Origin: Corallococcus soli
Lineage (GTDB): Bacteria > Myxococcota > Myxococcia > Myxococcales > Myxococcaceae
DNA: 64,000 nucleotides
Assembly (NCBI RefSeq): GCF_014930455.1
Contig: NZ_JAAIYO010000016.1
Span: forward strand, 1-64,000
Direction of reading: 5' to 3'
In this document: in pieces, positions 35,407 to 44,560 of the stretch
Layout: the number at the start of each line of letters is the position of its first letter
How positions within the stretch are numbered: position 1 is the first letter of the stretch
Program-made: the position numbers and the translations under genes
The notes under the pieces: model-generated
What the model was told of the DNA's origin: nothing
Database searches by the model: none
The model's input: only the letters and a program-made list of their open reading frames with translations

Positions 35407-36252
35407 ATGTGGACCATGGACGTGGCTCCAGCCCCCCGTGGTCCCCTCGCGCTCCCTGGGCGTTGGCTGTGCCTGTTGCCGTGCCTGTTGACGGTGGCGT
35501 GCGTGACGACGGGAGGGGTGGAGGCGCGGGTTCCCACGCTGGAGGAGCACTGCAACGGCGGAAGGGCGTCGGCGTGCGAGGCCTGGGGACAGCAGCTCAC
35601 CGTGGACCACCGGATGGAGGAGGCGGACCGGGCCTTCGGTCTGGCGTGCGCGATGGGGTCGACGTCCGCGTGCCTGACCCAGGGCAAGTCCCGGATGGCG
35701 CAGGGCGACCTGGACGGCGCGGAGCCGCCGCTGCGCAAGGTCTACGAGGAGGACCTGGAGGAGGGCGCGCTGGCGCTCGCGGACCTCCGGGAAGCGCGCG
35801 GTGACGTCACGGGAGCGTCGCGGCTGCGCTGGGAGTCGCTCGGCCTGGACAAGTCGACGGTGGAGTTCGCGCTCGGCTGGCGCATCCCGTGGCAGGGGGG
35901 GCTGGGCGGCTCGCTGGATGTCAACGTGCAGCCCCTGGGGCTGGGCGCGCGCCGGCTGACCCTGGGGGCCAACGTGTCCTTCGGCTCGGAGTCGTCGCTG
36001 AACGCGACCGTGGGCTACCAGCACTTCCTGACGAACTGGGCGGCGCCCTACGCCCGGGTGCTCGTGGGGCCTTCCCTGGACAACCGCCGCGCCCCCCTCA
36101 ACGTGGGCGCGGAGGTGGGGATGAAGGTCTTCGCGGGGTCCATCGGGCACTTCGGCGCGGGCCTGGGCACGTCGTTCGACGGCTCCACGTACACGGTCCT
36201 CCAGGTCGGGATGGACTGGATCGTGGCGCTGATGGTGCTCGCGCACATGTGA
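35407..36252 (+). CDS. Lipoprotein with repeat and barrel-like region
   Basis: A 281-residue protein. A hydrophobic signal (LCLLPCLLTVAC) ends in a lipobox-like TVAC. Residues about 45-125 resemble Sel1/TPR repeats with Cys pairs (ACEAWGQQL, ADRAFGLACAMGSTSACLTQG). The C-terminal 150 residues are Gly-rich beta strands (LGGSLDVNVQPLGLGARRLTLGANVSFGSES) like an outer-membrane barrel or beta-sandwich. ATG 35416 is an alternative start. It is convergent with endonuclease III. The function is unknown. Confidence 0.7.
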   Translation: MWTMDVAPAPRGPLALPGRWLCLLPCLLTVACVTTGGVEARVPTLEEHCNGGRASACEAWGQQLTVDHRMEEADRAFGLACAMGSTSACLTQGKSRMAQGDLDGAEPPLRKVYEEDLEEGALALADLREARGDVTGASRLRWESLGLDKSTVEFALGWRIPWQGGLGGSLDVNVQPLGLGARRLTLGANVSFGSESSLNATVGYQHFLTNWAAPYARVLVGPSLDNRRAPLNVGAEVGMKVFAGSIGHFGAGLGTSFDGSTYTVLQVGMDWIVALMVLAHM

Positions 36253-36260
36253 CGCGGGCC

Positions 36261-36902
36261 TTAAGCGGCCACGCCCAGCTTCGGGCACACGTCGTTGAGC
36301 AGGCACTCCGCGCACTTCGGCTTCCGGGCGATGCAGGTGTAGCGGCCGTGCAGCACCACGGCCGGGCCGAAGAAGGTCCAGTCTTCTTTCGGCACGAGCT
36401 TCATGAGGTCGGCTTCAATGGCCTCTGGCTTCTCCTGCTTGGACAGGCCCAGCCGCTGGCTGACGCGGGCCACGTGGGTGTCCACGATGATGCCGGAGGC
36501 CTGCTGGAAGGCGGTGTTGAGCACCACGTTTGCCGTCTTGCGTGCCACGCCGGGCAGCTTCACCAGGTCCTCCATGCGGGAGGGCACCTTGCCCTTGAAG
36601 TCGTCGAGCAGCGCGCGGCTCATCGCCTGCACCGTCTTGGTCTTCTGCTTGTAGAAGCCGGTGGGCTTGAGGTCCTCCTCCAGCTCCGCGGTGTCGGCGT
36701 CCGCGAGCGCCTGGGGGCCTCCGGGGTACTTCTGGAACAGCGTGGCGGTGACGCGGTTGACGCGCTCGTCGGTGCACTGCGCGGCCAGGATGGTGGCCAC
36801 CAGCAGCTCGTAGGGCGTGTTCCAGTTCAGCTCGTACTTCGCGTCGGGGTACTTCTCGCGAAGGCGTTCGAGCACCACGGGGATCATCGCAGCGGGTTTC
36901 AT
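36261..36902 (-). CDS. nth: Endonuclease III
   Basis: A 213-residue HhH-GPD DNA glycosylase/AP lyase that removes oxidised pyrimidines. It has the helix-hairpin-helix LPGVARKTANVVLN with its catalytic Lys, the catalytic Asp in VDTHVARVSQRLGL, and the four-cysteine iron-sulfur loop CIARKPKCAECLLNDVC. The ATG at 36902 gives a normal N-terminus. It begins 8 bases after the stop of the iron-dependent alcohol dehydrogenase gene, so it is the last gene of a three-gene minus-strand operon. Confidence 0.95.
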   Translation of the reverse strand: MKPAAMIPVVLERLREKYPDAKYELNWNTPYELLVATILAAQCTDERVNRVTATLFQKYPGGPQALADADTAELEEDLKPTGFYKQKTKTVQAMSRALLDDFKGKVPSRMEDLVKLPGVARKTANVVLNTAFQQASGIIVDTHVARVSQRLGLSKQEKPEAIEADLMKLVPKEDWTFFGPAVVLHGRYTCIARKPKCAECLLNDVCPKLGVAA

Positions 36903-36910
36903 GGGGGCTC

Positions 36911-38077
36911 TCACATCGACCGTTGGACGACCGTCGTCAACTCCGCGTCGCTGAGCGTCAGCGGATTGCCCTTCATGCTGCTGGCGGCGCGTGCCTTCGC
37001 CACGAGTCCGGGCACGTCCGCGTCCGTGAGGCCCATGGTGCGCAGGCCCCGGATGCGCAGGGCCTGGACCAGGTCCTTCACCCAGGCGATGCCGTCCTCG
37101 GCCCGCGCCTCCGGCTGGCCGGTGAGCAGCACCGCCACTTCGCGGAAGCGGGGGAGGGCGGGGTGCTCCGGATCGCGCGTGCGCAGCGCGTCCAGGTTCA
37201 CCTCCAGCGTGGCCCCGAGAAGCGCGGCGCACAGCGCCCCATGCGCCGCGCCGAGCATCCCGCCCAGCGGCGCCGCGAAGCCATGCACCGCCCCCAGGCC
37301 CGCGTTGGCCAGGCAGAGGCCGCCAAAGAGGCTGGCGATGGCCAGGTCCTCGCGCTCCGAGGGCCCGGGGCCGTGGAGCACCGCCTTGCGCAGCGAGCGC
37401 GCCGAGCGCTGCATGCCTTCGCGCGCGAGCGCGTCCGTGAGCGGCTGCGCGCGGACGGACACGAACGGTTCAATGAGCTGGGACAGCGCGTCCAGGCCGC
37501 CCGCCGCGAGCACGTCCGACGGGGCGTGCTCCAGGAGGTCGGGGTCCACCAGGGCCACGTGGGGCAGCATCAGCGGGCTGCGGAGGCTGGCCTTCACGCC
37601 GGCCTCCTTCGAGCCCAGCACCGCGTTACGCGTCACCTCCGAGCCGGTGCCGGCGGTGGTGGGAACGGCGATGAGCGGCAGCGACGGCTTCGTCAGGGCC
37701 TGTCCGCGCCCGATGACCTCCAGGTAGTCGAGCGGGTCGCCCCCATTGGCGGCGAGCGCGGCAATGGCCTTGCCCGCGTCGAGCGCGCTGCCACCGCCCA
37801 GGGCGACGACGGCGTCACAGCGGGCGTCCACGGCGACGGCGGTGCCTTCGCGCGCGGTGTCGACGGTGGGCTCGCCCGCGACGCGAAAGGAGGCGGACGT
37901 GATGCCCAGGCGTTCGAGCGCGGCGCGGACGGGCTCCGCGCGGGCGGGGCTGGTGCCGGTGACGAGCAGGACCTTCTGTCCGCCCAGGGCGCGCACCAGG
38001 TCGGGGACTTCGGTGACGCGGCCGGGGCCGAAGAGGACGCGGTTCGCGGTGGCGAACTCGAAGGTGACGGGGGGCAT
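36911..38077 (-). CDS. Iron-containing alcohol dehydrogenase
   Basis: A 388-residue group III (Fe-type) dehydrogenase. The nucleotide-binding GGGSALDAGKAIA motif, PLIAVPTTAGTGSEVT, GGLDALSQLIEPFVS and the metal-site His in VHGFAAPLGG and GAAHG are all present. It is likely to act as an NAD(P)-dependent alcohol or aldehyde reductase; related proteins include maleylacetate reductase, so the substrate is not assigned. It starts one base after the stop of the ABM-domain gene and precedes nth by 8 bases, forming one transcript. Confidence 0.9.
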   Translation of the reverse strand: MPPVTFEFATANRVLFGPGRVTEVPDLVRALGGQKVLLVTGTSPARAEPVRAALERLGITSASFRVAGEPTVDTAREGTAVAVDARCDAVVALGGGSALDAGKAIAALAANGGDPLDYLEVIGRGQALTKPSLPLIAVPTTAGTGSEVTRNAVLGSKEAGVKASLRSPLMLPHVALVDPDLLEHAPSDVLAAGGLDALSQLIEPFVSVRAQPLTDALAREGMQRSARSLRKAVLHGPGPSEREDLAIASLFGGLCLANAGLGAVHGFAAPLGGMLGAAHGALCAALLGATLEVNLDALRTRDPEHPALPRFREVAVLLTGQPEARAEDGIAWVKDLVQALRIRGLRTMGLTDADVPGLVAKARAASSMKGNPLTLSDAELTTVVQRSM

Positions 38078-38078
38078 G

Positions 38079-38396
38079 TCACCAGCCCGCGTCGTCAGGG
38101 AAGCGGTTGGCGTAGCGGCGGGCGGTGCGGGGCTCGGCCATCATGGGGGCGACGGTGTCGCGCCACGTGAGGTAGTGGGCGGTCTCCTTGTGGGCGGCGG
38201 GCGCGTCCGGGGAGCGGTAGGCCTCGACGAGGACGAAGCGGGTGGGGTCCTCGGTGTCCTGGCAGACGTCGAAGCGGGCGATGCCGGGCTCCTTCACGCT
38301 GGCGCTGGCGTTGGCGAGGGTGGCCTGGAGGAAGGCGTCGACGTGCTGCGGGAGCACGCGCACGTGGACATGGACGACGAGCAGGCTCGTGGGCAT
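38079..38396 (-). CDS. Antibiotic biosynthesis monooxygenase (ABM) domain protein
   Basis: A 105-residue single-domain ferredoxin-like protein. The pattern [38 protein letters not shown], then [26 protein letters not shown] is typical of the ABM/YgiN family. These act as quinol monooxygenases or LsrG-type isomerases and form dimers in the cytoplasm. It is the first gene of the ABM-alcohol dehydrogenase-nth operon. Its promoter region is shared divergently with menB. Confidence 0.88.
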   Translation of the reverse strand: MPTSLLVVHVHVRVLPQHVDAFLQATLANASASVKEPGIARFDVCQDTEDPTRFVLVEAYRSPDAPAAHKETAHYLTWRDTVAPMMAEPRTARRYANRFPDDAGW

Positions 38397-38484
38397 GGCG
38401 CGCACGCTAGCGCGGGCGTCTTCGAGCGGGAAACTGGTAGGGTGCCCGCCGTTCAATCCCCCTCTTTTCGGAGCAAGACTGCGC

Positions 38485-39378
38485 ATGGTCTCGGACCTCT
38501 TCGACGCTTCCCGCTGGCAGCCGGTGGAAGGCTTCAAGTTCAAGGACATCACGTTCCACCGCGCGGTGGATCAGGGCACGGTGCGCATCGCGTTCAACCG
38601 GCCGGAGGTGCGCAACGCGTTCCGTCCGAAGACGGTGGACGAGCTGGCCCGGGCGCTGGAGGCCACGCGGTTCATGACGGACGTAGGCGTGGTGCTGCTC
38701 ACGGGCAACGGGCCGTCGCCGAAGGACGGCGGGTGGGCGTTCTGCTCGGGGGGAGACCAGCGCATCCGGGGCAAGGACGGCTACAAGTATGAGCCCGGTG
38801 AGGAGGCGGGGGATCCGGCGCGGCTGGGGCGGCTGCACATCCTGGAGGTGCAGCGGCAGATCCGCTTCCTGCCCAAGGTGGTGATCGCGGTGGTCCCTGG
38901 CTGGACGGCGGGAGGCGGGCACAGCCTGCACGTCGTCTGTGACATGACGATCGCGAGCAAGGAGCACGGCATGTTCAAGCAGACGGACGCGGACGTGGCG
39001 AGCTTCGACGCTGGCTACGGGTCCGCGCTGCTGGCGCGCCAGGTGGGGCAGAAGCGGGCGCGGGAGATCTTCTTCCTCGGTCAGTCCTACACGGCGGACG
39101 AGGCGTTCCAGATGAACGCCATCAACGCGTCGGTGCCGCACGCGGACCTGGAGAAGGTCGCGCTGGAGTGGGCGGCGGAGATCAACACCAAGAGCCCCAC
39201 GGCCATCAAGATGCTGAAGTATGCCTTCAACCTCCCGGACGACGGGCTCGTGGGCCAGCAGCTCTTCGCGGGAGAGGCCACGCGCCTGGGGTACGGCACG
39301 GAAGAGGCACAGGAAGGCCGGGACGCGTTCGTCCAGAAGCGCAAGCGCGACTTCAAGCGCTTCCCCTGGACGTACTGA
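38485..39378 (+). CDS. menB: 1,4-dihydroxy-2-naphthoyl-CoA synthase
   Basis: A 297-residue crotonase-fold enzyme that closes the second ring in menaquinone synthesis. The segments [70 protein letters not shown] and the C-terminal [17 protein letters not shown] match MenB closely and separate it from ordinary enoyl-CoA hydratases. The bicarbonate-dependent or Asp-dependent class is not decided. No other men genes lie nearby. It is followed at 20 bases by a damaged lipoprotein gene. Confidence 0.94.
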   Translation: MVSDLFDASRWQPVEGFKFKDITFHRAVDQGTVRIAFNRPEVRNAFRPKTVDELARALEATRFMTDVGVVLLTGNGPSPKDGGWAFCSGGDQRIRGKDGYKYEPGEEAGDPARLGRLHILEVQRQIRFLPKVVIAVVPGWTAGGGHSLHVVCDMTIASKEHGMFKQTDADVASFDAGYGSALLARQVGQKRAREIFFLGQSYTADEAFQMNAINASVPHADLEKVALEWAAEINTKSPTAIKMLKYAFNLPDDGLVGQQLFAGEATRLGYGTEEAQEGRDAFVQKRKRDFKRFPWTY

Positions 39379-39398
39379 GCAAGGCTGTCCTGGGCTTC

Positions 39399-39893
39399 AT
39401 GGAGCGCCTGATGCGCCTGTCGCAATGGACGAGGGGGATGCTTCTCCTCCTCCTGTAGTTGGGCTCGGGCTGTGCTCATGCTCCGGCGTCAGCGCTACGT
39501 TTCCATGTCATCGCGGACTCCGCAGAGGGCATTGGCGCTGCGCTGGCTACCGGGGGCTCGGGCGGCCGGGATTGCCAGGCCGAGCATGAAACCTGCTTCC
39601 GGGACTGCTGGCAGAAGAGCCGTCCTCCGTACCCACACAAACACGACGAGTGGTATTACAAGCGGTGCACGGCTGAGTGCGGGAAGGCATACAACAATTG
39701 TATGGATGAGCAGGAAGAGACGGCTCCCGCGAAAGAGAAATTGGAGTTCGAGAGTCTTCAGCAGGCGCGTGACTGGCTGCGGGAGCACAAGACGGAAGTC
39801 GCTCTCGGCACCCTCGTCGTCATTGGAAGCACGGGCTTCATCCTCACCATCGGCGCGGCCGGGACCCTGATCCTGGCGCCCCTTGCCCTCTGA
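39399..39893 (+). pseudogene. Cys-rich lipoprotein gene with amber codon in the signal peptide
   Basis: Read straight through, this frame gives MRLSQWTRGMLLLLL (ATG 39411, or 39399), a TAG at 39456-39458, and then LGSGCAHAP, a perfect lipobox. So a lipoprotein signal is interrupted by one in-frame stop. The mature part (about 140 residues) has the Cys-rich block CQAEHETCFRDCW then PYPHKHDEWYYKRCTAEC, a charged linker, and a hydrophobic C-terminal hairpin (VALGTLVVIGSTGFILTIGAAG). It may be a recent nonsense mutation, a sequencing error, or a gene restarted at TTG 39459 without a signal. Such proteins seem to be myxobacterial and of unknown role. A small gene follows after 12 bases. Confidence 0.65.
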
Positions 39894-39905
39894 GCGGAGG
39901 CATTC

Positions 39906-40283
39906 ATGGCCTACAACTCAAACTTCGACGTTGATGACGTCATGGTCACCCTGGGAAAGGTCGGTGAGCGGTTCCAGGATGGGACGCCAGAGGATGAAGC
40001 GCTCCGTATCGCTGCAGTGGCTTTGCTCTACGTCCGCGACAGCGCGAAGTTGGAAGACTACCGCGACTACTTCCGGAAGTTCTTCACTCCCGCCACGGAG
40101 TCGGTGGTCGCGGTCCAGTCATTCGCGACGACGGATGAGGCCGAGGCATGGCTGTCCCAGGGCAAGGGACATGAAGGCGACCTTGTCCGTGTCGCGGGCA
40201 AGGGGTTCAGGGTCATTGCCAGGCGGAAGGGGCCTGGGCTGATGTTCCTTCGCACGCCACTGCCTGACGAAATGGGGTCCTGA
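39906..40283 (+). CDS. Small hypothetical protein paired with the Cys-rich lipoprotein
   Basis: A 125-residue cytoplasmic protein without signal or membrane segment. It has an N-terminal helical region (PEDEALRIAAVALLYVRDSAKLEDYRDYFRKF) and a C-terminal alpha/beta part with FATTDEAEAWLSQGKGHEGDLVRVAGKGFRVI. The AxxWL element echoes QQARDWLREHKTEV in the preceding protein. It follows that gene by 12 bases with a good GGAGG ribosome site, so the pair is probably one unit, perhaps an exported protein and its cytoplasmic partner. It is not recognised otherwise. Confidence 0.7.
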   Translation: MAYNSNFDVDDVMVTLGKVGERFQDGTPEDEALRIAAVALLYVRDSAKLEDYRDYFRKFFTPATESVVAVQSFATTDEAEAWLSQGKGHEGDLVRVAGKGFRVIARRKGPGLMFLRTPLPDEMGS

Positions 40284-40288
40284 GCCGC

Positions 40289-42352
40289 TCAGATGTTGAT
40301 GCGGGAGCTGACCGTCCGGACATCCAGGCCCAGCGCTGAGAACTCCGCAGCGTGGGCCCGGAGCAGCTCCAGCAACCGGGGATGCACGTCCTCCTCCTCG
40401 TTGGAGAGGATGAACCCGTAGTTCGTCTTGGACAGCATCCAGGAGATCCACAGCATCTCCGTCGCCTCATCCGGCTCCGGCGCCGCGTCCAGGTCCTCCT
40501 CCGTCGGCAGCGAGCCGTCCTTGCCCCACCGGAGGCCCAGGCACGAATACAGCACCTCGCCCGCGTCCTCCCACTGGAGATTGTTCGCCCAGGCGTGCCG
40601 GAAGGTCGCGAAGAAGACGACGTACCGGCACAGGTTCTTGAGCCCCTCCAGCTCGCCGGCCTGGGGCGCATCCGTCCGGGTCACCGCGCTGACCGCCTTC
40701 GGAGGTGGCTCCGCGGCCTTCACATCCAGGTCCATGCGCTCGGAGCGCACGAACCAGGGGGCTTCCTTCCCCGGCACCTTCGCTCGCAGATAGCGACACA
40801 CGAAGGCCGGCGCTGAATGCGCGACGAGGTCATCCGAGAACCTGCGCACCTCGTGCCACTGCGCCGCGATGTCCGCCCCATGCTCCGCGAAGAACGCGTC
40901 GATGTGCTCCCCGAGCAACCGCCAGAAGAGCTGTCCCGCTCGCGCATACCGGTGTCCTTCACAGACAGGCGCCGCGGGCGCGAACCCCTTCCAGTCGTAG
41001 CTGCCCATCAGGTGCTCCAGCCGCTTGTTGATTCCCTGCTCCGTCAGGGCACTGGCGCGCGTGATGTATCCGGTCGACCCCACCAGGAACCCGTTGGCCG
41101 AGTGGTTGATCAACACCACCTCCCGCAGGTGGGGCATGAGCAACCAGCGCAAGGGATTGCGTCGCAGGTTCCGGTGCGCGGCAATGGCATACTGTTCCAC
41201 GTTGAAGTGGCACTGCCCCAGGTGGTTCCCCAGCTCCACGTCCAGCGTCGCGCTCACCCGCGCCATCCGCTTGGCAGCTTCCCAATCCCTGCCATCCGCG
41301 GGCGTGAAGGTCCGCCGTGTCACGGGCGAACCGGGCGCCGTCGCTCCGGGCTCCCGCAGGCCCAGGATGATGCGCACGGGCAGCAGCTTGCCCTCCACCA
41401 ATCGCAGCCGCACGTCCACGTCCGGCAGGCAGTGGATGCCGTCCTGTTCGTACGCATTCCACGGCAGGTAGAGCCGGAACGCCTGGGCATCGCCGGGCAC
41501 TTCCGGGTCCCGGTCCAGGATGCTGGAGAACATGCCGTTGAGCAGGCGTTCGCCAAAATACGCGTCGCTCCGGGTGGAGCCCGGTGACTCCCGCTCCATT
41601 CGGGCGGTGGTCGACTCCGGATAGTCCGCCTGGATCTTCTCCAGGCTCGGCGCCTGGCCCAGTTGCCCCTGGAGCAGGTGCTGACGCTTGATGAGCTCAA
41701 TGGGCGCGACGGCCTTCAGCATCGCCAGGGAGCGTCCCGGCGCATACGCGGTGGGCGGGGTGCCTTCCTCCACGACGAGCAACCGCGCCAGGGGAGACGC
41801 CGGGTCGTATTCCCAATAGGGCACCCGCACCGTGCCGAAGTCATACCGGAGCCCGCCGTGGTCGTCCGGGCCTTGCTCCGAACCAATGCGCCGCCAGGTC
41901 TCCACCACCCGCCCGTCCTTGCGGAACGTGTGCTGGGGTTCAAAGAAGCGCAGCTCCAGGTCCGGCAGGTCGCCTTCACCCGCGTCCGCCGGGTCGTAGC
42001 GGATCGCGAAGGCCCCTTCCGCATCCGTGAAGCCCTCGCCCAGGAAGTCGTCCGGCGTGCCGAAGTCCCGGTCCCACAGCTCCACCTTGAGGTGGTGCAG
42101 CGGGATGGGCCCCTGGGGGCCGTCCTGCTCGAAGACGAGGCGCCCCGTGGCCACGGCGGGCAGGGTGGCCGGGTCCCTCCGCGCACGAGGGGCACGCACC
42201 TTCGCGGCCAGATTCCGGCTGACGGCCAGCCGCTGCTCCAGATCAAGCCCCGCGTACCACCGGGCCAGCTCGTCCGGCTCCAGCAGGTCGGGCTCGGTGC
42301 CGCGGGACTTGAGCCCCAGGGACGACATCAGGCGGCGCCAGGTGGTGCTCAT
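40289..42352 (-). CDS. Lipoxygenase-family protein with transthyretin-like N-terminus
   Basis: A 687-residue protein. Residues about 65-155 look like a transthyretin/carboxypeptidase-regulatory beta-sandwich (GRLVFEQDGPQGPIPLHHLKVELWDRD). The rest is lipoxygenase-like: NHLGQCHFNVEQY (H377, H382), HRNLRRNPLRWLLMPHLREVVLIN, FRHAWAN (His near 586, Asn near 590) and a C-terminal isoleucine (SSRINI), the usual last iron ligand. Aligned on RNL...LIN with the neighbouring lipoxygenase, the first His of the iron-binding block is missing (Val instead). It could be an iron-poor or altered dioxygenase. It is divergent from the second lipoxygenase gene across 163 bases. Confidence 0.78.
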   Translation of the reverse strand: MSTTWRRLMSSLGLKSRGTEPDLLEPDELARWYAGLDLEQRLAVSRNLAAKVRAPRARRDPATLPAVATGRLVFEQDGPQGPIPLHHLKVELWDRDFGTPDDFLGEGFTDAEGAFAIRYDPADAGEGDLPDLELRFFEPQHTFRKDGRVVETWRRIGSEQGPDDHGGLRYDFGTVRVPYWEYDPASPLARLLVVEEGTPPTAYAPGRSLAMLKAVAPIELIKRQHLLQGQLGQAPSLEKIQADYPESTTARMERESPGSTRSDAYFGERLLNGMFSSILDRDPEVPGDAQAFRLYLPWNAYEQDGIHCLPDVDVRLRLVEGKLLPVRIILGLREPGATAPGSPVTRRTFTPADGRDWEAAKRMARVSATLDVELGNHLGQCHFNVEQYAIAAHRNLRRNPLRWLLMPHLREVVLINHSANGFLVGSTGYITRASALTEQGINKRLEHLMGSYDWKGFAPAAPVCEGHRYARAGQLFWRLLGEHIDAFFAEHGADIAAQWHEVRRFSDDLVAHSAPAFVCRYLRAKVPGKEAPWFVRSERMDLDVKAAEPPPKAVSAVTRTDAPQAGELEGLKNLCRYVVFFATFRHAWANNLQWEDAGEVLYSCLGLRWGKDGSLPTEEDLDAAPEPDEATEMLWISWMLSKTNYGFILSNEEEDVHPRLLELLRAHAAEFSALGLDVRTVSSRINI

Positions 42353-42515
42353 CGGCCCGGTGCCTCAATCCCAGACATCACCCGGGAGGGCATCGCGAAA
42401 TCAGGTTCAGGACAGGAGTGGTTCGAGGCGGGTGTCATCGCACCCGGAAGCTACCATGCCTTGCCGGGTCCGCTTTCGGCGTCGTACCTTCCTGCGCCCG
42501 TGATAGGGGGATTCC
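42353..42515. promoter_or_regulatory. Shared divergent promoter region of two lipoxygenase genes
   Basis: These 163 bases separate the start codons of the two lipoxygenase genes and are less GC-rich than their flanks (for example GAAATCAGGTTCAGG and GTGATAGGGGGATTCC). Both promoters must lie here, so the two genes may be co-regulated. No convincing operator repeat was found by eye. Confidence 0.45.
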
Positions 42516-44546
42516 ATGACTGTCGAATACACGCTAACGATTCGCACGAACTCGCGGCTCGGCGCGGGGACCAACGCCAACATCTCCGTCGTCCTGGTTG
42601 GCACTCAGGGTGAAAGCGACTCACGCCTGCTGGACAAGCGCTTCCACAACGACTTCGAGGCCGGCGCGGAGGACTCCTACACGGTCCAGTCCCACGACCT
42701 GGGAGAGCTGCTGCTGCTCCGATTCTCGAACACCGGGAATGGGGTCGCGAGCGACTGGCTGCTCGACAATGTGCGTGTCACGGCCGGTGAGAAGCACTGG
42801 TTCTTCCCCCACCACCGCTGGGTGCTGGGCAAGGCGACCGCCGAGGTGCTGGAGGGCACGGCGCGGCTGCCGCAGCAGGTGAAGAACGAGCGCGCGGCGT
42901 CTGCGCGCATGGAGCAGCTCAAGGCCCGGCACCAGATGTACGGCTGGCGCGCGCCCGAGGCGACCGCCGGGCTGCCCGGCGCGCTCGACATCAGCGAGGC
43001 GAAGCCGCTCCCGAAGGACGAGCTCTACCGGGGACTCGTGGACGGCAGCTACGAGATCGTCATCGCGAAGACGCTGGCGGCCATCAAGCTGAACATGCCC
43101 GTGCTGAGCAAGGCCTGGAACGGCCTCGTGGACATCTTCGACTTCTTCAAGGGCATCGAGCTGCCCCAGCTCGCCAACCGCTGGAAGGACGACTACGAGT
43201 TCGCCCGGCAGGCCGTCCAGGGCATCACCCCCGTCCACATCCAGTCCATCACGGCGCTGCCCCCGGGCCTCGCGCTCACGGATGGCGAGCTGCACGGCCT
43301 GCTGTCGCCGGGCACCTCGCTGGCCCAGGCCCTGGCGGCGAAGCGCATCTTCCTGCTCGACTTCGAGATCCTGGACGACGTGCCGATGTTCAAGAAGGTC
43401 AACAAGGAGGGCGTCGAGGAGCGGCGCTGGTCGCCCGCGTCCCGTTGCCTCCTGTACCTGGACGACACCCGGCAGCTTCGGCCCATCGCCATCCAGCTCG
43501 GGAAGGATCCGGAGCAGCATCCGGTGTTCACGCCCAATGACAGTCAATACGACTGGCTGGCCGCGAAGATCTACGTCCGGTGCAGCGAGGGCAACACACA
43601 CCAGATGGTGGGGCACGCGCTGCGGACGCACTTCATCGCGGAGCCGTTCGTCATGGCGACGATGCGCAACCTCCCGGACCCGCACCCCGTCTACAAGCTG
43701 CTGCGCCGGCACTTCCGCTACACGCTCGCCATCAACGACGGCGCCCGCAGGGGCCTGCTCGCGGAGGGCGGCGTGTTCGATGACATCATCGCCACCGGCG
43801 GTCCCGACAAGGGCCACGTCTTCCTGGGCAAGAAGGGCTACCAGCGCTGGAAGCTCACGGACAACCGGCCGCGCCAGGATATCGAGCGCCGTGGGGTGCT
43901 CGACCCGGCGGTGCTGCCGCACTACCCCTACCGGGACGACGCGCTGCCCCTGTGGGATGCGTTCGAGGAGTACGTCGGCGGGGTGCTCGGGCACTTCTAC
44001 AGGTCCGACGCGGACCTGGCGAACGACGCCGAGATGCAGCGCTGGTGGACCGACCTCACCACCCACGGCATGTCCGTGGAGAAGCTGCCCTGCACGGAGC
44101 TAAAGCGCGTCTCCGACCTGGTGGACATCCTCACCACCATCCTCTTCACGGTCAGCGTCCAGCACGCGGCGGTGAACTACCTCCAGTACGAACACTACGC
44201 CTTCGTGCCCAACGCGCCGCTGTGCATGCGCAAGGCGCCTCCGACGAAGAAGGGCCTCATCGGCGCGGATGACATCGTGGACATGATCCCCTCCAAGTCC
44301 CAGATGCTCTGGCAGGTCTCCATCGGCCGCGCGCTGTCCAGCTTCGGTGACGACGAGGAATACCTGCTCCACGAGGGCGGCTGGTACGAGGAGTACTTCC
44401 AGGAGCCGGAGGTGCTCGCCATCCGCGACCGCTTCCATGCCCGGCTGCGCGCCCAGCGCGACGCTGTGAAGGCACGCAATGAGAAGTGCGAAGTGCCCTA
44501 CACGGTCCTGCAGCCCGACCGGATCCCCTGCGGCATCACCGTCTGA
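42516..44546 (+). CDS. Lipoxygenase with N-terminal PLAT-like domain
   Basis: A 676-residue lipoxygenase that should insert O2 into polyunsaturated fatty acids to make hydroperoxides. The first ~110 residues form a PLAT/LH2-like beta-sandwich (EYTLTIRTNSRLGAGTNANI; WFFPHHRW). The catalytic region has WLAAKIYVRCSEGNTHQMVGH (H362, H367), HPVYKLLRRHFRYTLAIN, and SVQHAAVNYLQYEHY (H550, N554). The terminal PDRIPCGITV aligns with the usual PDRIPNSxxI end, but the last residue is Val, not Ile. Myxococcus lipoxygenases acting on arachidonate are known. It is followed by a P450 gene after 14 bases, so the two are co-transcribed. Confidence 0.93.
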   Translation: MTVEYTLTIRTNSRLGAGTNANISVVLVGTQGESDSRLLDKRFHNDFEAGAEDSYTVQSHDLGELLLLRFSNTGNGVASDWLLDNVRVTAGEKHWFFPHHRWVLGKATAEVLEGTARLPQQVKNERAASARMEQLKARHQMYGWRAPEATAGLPGALDISEAKPLPKDELYRGLVDGSYEIVIAKTLAAIKLNMPVLSKAWNGLVDIFDFFKGIELPQLANRWKDDYEFARQAVQGITPVHIQSITALPPGLALTDGELHGLLSPGTSLAQALAAKRIFLLDFEILDDVPMFKKVNKEGVEERRWSPASRCLLYLDDTRQLRPIAIQLGKDPEQHPVFTPNDSQYDWLAAKIYVRCSEGNTHQMVGHALRTHFIAEPFVMATMRNLPDPHPVYKLLRRHFRYTLAINDGARRGLLAEGGVFDDIIATGGPDKGHVFLGKKGYQRWKLTDNRPRQDIERRGVLDPAVLPHYPYRDDALPLWDAFEEYVGGVLGHFYRSDADLANDAEMQRWWTDLTTHGMSVEKLPCTELKRVSDLVDILTTILFTVSVQHAAVNYLQYEHYAFVPNAPLCMRKAPPTKKGLIGADDIVDMIPSKSQMLWQVSIGRALSSFGDDEEYLLHEGGWYEEYFQEPEVLAIRDRFHARLRAQRDAVKARNEKCEVPYTVLQPDRIPCGITV

Positions 44547-44560
44547 GACGCCTGGAGAAG

